The notes beneath the pieces were generated by a model that saw only the letters and a list, made by a program, of their open reading frames with translations, had not been told where the DNA came from and did no database searches. From Erythrobacteraceae bacterium (GTDB taxonomy: Bacteria; Pseudomonadota; Alphaproteobacteria; Sphingomonadales; Sphingomonadaceae), in NCBI GenBank assembly GCA_947479055.1, contig CANJYE010000008.1, positions 22,462 to 86,461 on the forward strand: a stretch of 64,000 nt of DNA, given 5' to 3'. Shown here in pieces: positions 62,583 through 64,000 of this stretch. Position 1 is the first letter of the stretch; each line of letters opens with the position of its first letter. Both the position numbers and the translations under genes were made by a program.

Positions 62583-63041
62583 ATGGCGCTCGATCTGTTC
62601 CGGCACCGCCACCGCATCCTCACCCGCTTCAGCGAGACGGACATGCAGGGGGTGATCTTCAACGCCCGCTATCTCGATTATGCCGACCTTGCGGTGTCGG
62701 TCTACTGGGCCGCCGTCGGCCTCAAGCTGGCGGGCGAGGACATGGTCCATTTTCATGTCGCCCATGCCTCGGTCGATTTCAGGAAGCTGATCCGGCCCTA
62801 TGAATATATCGAACTGTGCAGCCGCACCGGCAGGATCGGCATTTCGAGCGTGACCACCCTGATCGAGCTGCGCGGCGAAGACCCGGTCGATGGCGTGGAC
62901 CTGCGCGCCGAGATCAAGCTGGTCTATGCCCATGTCGATATCGAAACCCACCGCTCCTGCCCCCACCCCGCCCATGTCCGCGCGCTGTTGGAAGCGTTCG
63001 ACGGGCGCGAGGATGTGGTGCTTTCGGGCGAGCGAAACTGA
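62583..63041 (+). CDS. Acyl-CoA thioesterase (4HBT hot-dog)
   Basis: 152 residues from MALDLFRHRHR. The start is the short one, at the end of the crotonase gene. The active-site pattern of 4-hydroxybenzoyl-CoA-type thioesterases is RFSETDMQGVIFNARYLDYADLAVSVY, where Asp-x2-Gly begins the catalytic motif. A single hot-dog domain fills the protein. It hydrolyses an acyl-CoA thioester to the acid and CoA. It is 17 bases after the enoyl-CoA hydratase. Confidence 0.88.
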   Translation: MALDLFRHRHRILTRFSETDMQGVIFNARYLDYADLAVSVYWAAVGLKLAGEDMVHFHVAHASVDFRKLIRPYEYIELCSRTGRIGISSVTTLIELRGEDPVDGVDLRAEIKLVYAHVDIETHRSCPHPAHVRALLEAFDGREDVVLSGERN

Positions 63042-63113
63042 CGCCTAACTGGCTTTCCTTCCCCTGCCCCGCTCGTGCTATGATCGAGCGCACGAGAATG
63101 AAGGAGCAGGACG

Positions 63114-63653
63114 ATGGCAGAAACCGGTGCAGGCAAGCAGCCCAGGATGCAGATATTCCGGGGCGATGGAGGCACGCCGCTGGCTGAGGACATGATGCAT
63201 CCCGAAGGGCTGGTGCCATCTGTCCAGCAAGGCTTCGCCCGCGCTGCCGAGGCCGGGATGCATGAAGGCCACCGGCTGGTCTGCCTCTATCGCTCCCCCC
63301 TGCCGAATGGGCCTAGCCTGTGCCGGATGTGGCTGAAAAGCGGCTTCATCACCCCGCGCCACAAACATGACACCAATTGCATCTACCACGTGCTGGCGGG
63401 CGAAGCGCATCTCGGCAATGCAGTGCTGAAGCCGGGCGATGGCGTATTCGTGCCCGAAGGCACGATCTACGAGATCAAGGCCGGGCCGGAAGGCCTGGAA
63501 GTGCTGGAGTTCCGCACAGACACGGCATTCAACGTGTTCTACACCGGCAACGACGACGCCAACTGGGACCGGGTGGTCGGCGCGGTGGCCGACAACGCCC
63601 AGGGCTGGGCGGACCAGCCGCCGCCTTCGGAACTGGAGAAGGCGGGGGATTGA
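63114..63653 (+). CDS. Cupin domain protein
   Basis: 179 residues; AAGGAGCAGG lies before the ATG. A single cupin barrel (about 65-135) has the metal motif PRHKHDTNCIYHVLAGEAHLG, with His pair and Glu-like ligands, then VLKPGDGVFVPEGTIYEIKAGPEGLEVLEF. Cupins of this kind are often dioxygenases or isomerases, or sensory proteins. The gene follows the thioesterase by 72 bases. Substrate unknown; no further gene of this operon is seen. Confidence 0.85.
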   Translation: MAETGAGKQPRMQIFRGDGGTPLAEDMMHPEGLVPSVQQGFARAAEAGMHEGHRLVCLYRSPLPNGPSLCRMWLKSGFITPRHKHDTNCIYHVLAGEAHLGNAVLKPGDGVFVPEGTIYEIKAGPEGLEVLEFRTDTAFNVFYTGNDDANWDRVVGAVADNAQGWADQPPPSELEKAGD

Positions 63654-63947
63654 GCGGCAAAGGACGCGCCGCCCGGTCATCGCGTCATACAAAGACAAGA
63701 TCGTTCGCAACCAATCTGGTCGCGTCGATATCCTGGACGATCAGGCGCAGGCCCGTTCCGAAGTCCGGCAGCATGCTTGCGTCTACCTGGCTGGCGACCG
63801 CTCCGACTTTATAGGCGGTGTCGAAGTGCGTGCCGAAGCGGCGGTCGATTTAGCCCATATTCCCCAGATGGACGCGAGATAATCTGGCAATTCTGGGAGG
63901 ATAGTGTAGGTATATCAGTGTAATAGACGGACGTGAGGGCGGATTTG
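63654..63947. other. Non-coding stretch, possible gene remnant on minus strand
   Basis: About 290 bases between the cupin and the window-edge gene. On the minus strand 63685-63849 is open for 54 codons, without a start, ending VANDLVFV, and is preceded in frame by a stop. It could be the 3' end of a broken gene. I do not recognise it. The sequence from 63890 to 63930 is A/T-rich. Confidence 0.25.
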
Positions 63948-64000
63948 ATGACGCACCTGTCGGGTGAAAGCGGAACGGGGGATTTGCGGGTCGATTTCGA
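63948..64000 (+). CDS. Possible start of IS1380-family transposase, partial
   Basis: Only 17 complete codons are visible (MTHLSGESGTGDLRVDF, running off the window). An in-frame GTG at 63933 is an alternative start. The L-R-V-D-F-D opening resembles the N-terminus of IS1380-type transposases, where a TSDAGLL motif would follow. No terminal inverted repeat is identified. Low confidence. Confidence 0.3.
   Translation, partial: MTHLSGESGTGDLRVDF

Overview
The window looks like the chromosome of a sphingomonad (Alphaproteobacteria, closest in character to Novosphingobium or Sphingobium). I infer this from the high GC content, five large TonB-dependent receptors (TBDRs) with sphingomonad-type plug motifs, the mix of catabolic enzyme families, and an exopolysaccharide (EPS) cluster. 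No rRNA, tRNA, CRISPR array or complete insertion sequence is visible.

Layout. (1) 1-19.1 kb is a catabolic and uptake arm. A partial double-hot-dog dehydratase and a DUF2889 protein diverge from a TBDR. A leftward run follows: phosphotransferase, aldehyde dehydrogenase, Baeyer-Villiger-type flavin monooxygenase. Then come a rightward PQQ-dependent membrane dehydrogenase, a TBDR carrying a C-terminal OmpA domain, another TBDR and a second double-hot-dog protein. (2) 19.3-45.1 kb holds a small secreted or membrane protein and a Wzx/Wzy-type EPS cluster in two convergent arms. The rightward arm has ugd, a polyprenyl-phosphate sugar transferase, gmd, fcl, a WcaI-like glycosyltransferase and a polymerase. 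The leftward arm has a beta-helix-type polysaccharide enzyme, a second polymerase/ligase-like protein, wza, wzc, a membrane protein, three sulfotransferases, an oxidoreductase, an epimerase, a glycosyltransferase, an alpha/beta hydrolase and a flippase. (3) 45.2-63.7 kb is a second catabolic arm: acyl-CoA synthetase, diguanylate cyclase, GntR regulator, TBDR, SnoaL-like protein, Rieske oxygenase, KstD-like flavoprotein, TetR regulator, TBDR, a second DUF2889 protein, another SnoaL-like protein, FAD monooxygenase, enoyl-CoA hydratase, thioesterase and cupin. The last 53 bases may begin an IS1380-type transposase.

How it fits together. The EPS genes supply UDP-glucuronate and GDP-L-fucose. They start a lipid-linked unit, extend it with at least two glycosyltransferases, flip it, polymerise it and export it through Wza/Wzc. 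Three sulfotransferases suggest a sulfated polymer. The two flanking arms share TBDRs, DUF2889 proteins, hot-dog hydratases and oxygenases. They look like parts of one pathway for a bulky hydrophobic, lactone- or ring-forming carbon source (terpenoid-, steroid- or aromatic-like): uptake by TBDR, oxidation by Rieske, flavin and BVMO enzymes, CoA activation, then beta-oxidation-like steps. The substrate cannot be read from sequence.

The most unusual items are the TBDR-OmpA fusion (12293-15298), the sulfotransferase-rich fucose-type EPS locus with its own putative depolymerase, the hexanucleotide repeat encoding the Wzc tyrosine tail, and a GGDEF protein whose C-terminus reads like the end of an OmpA/MotB domain.
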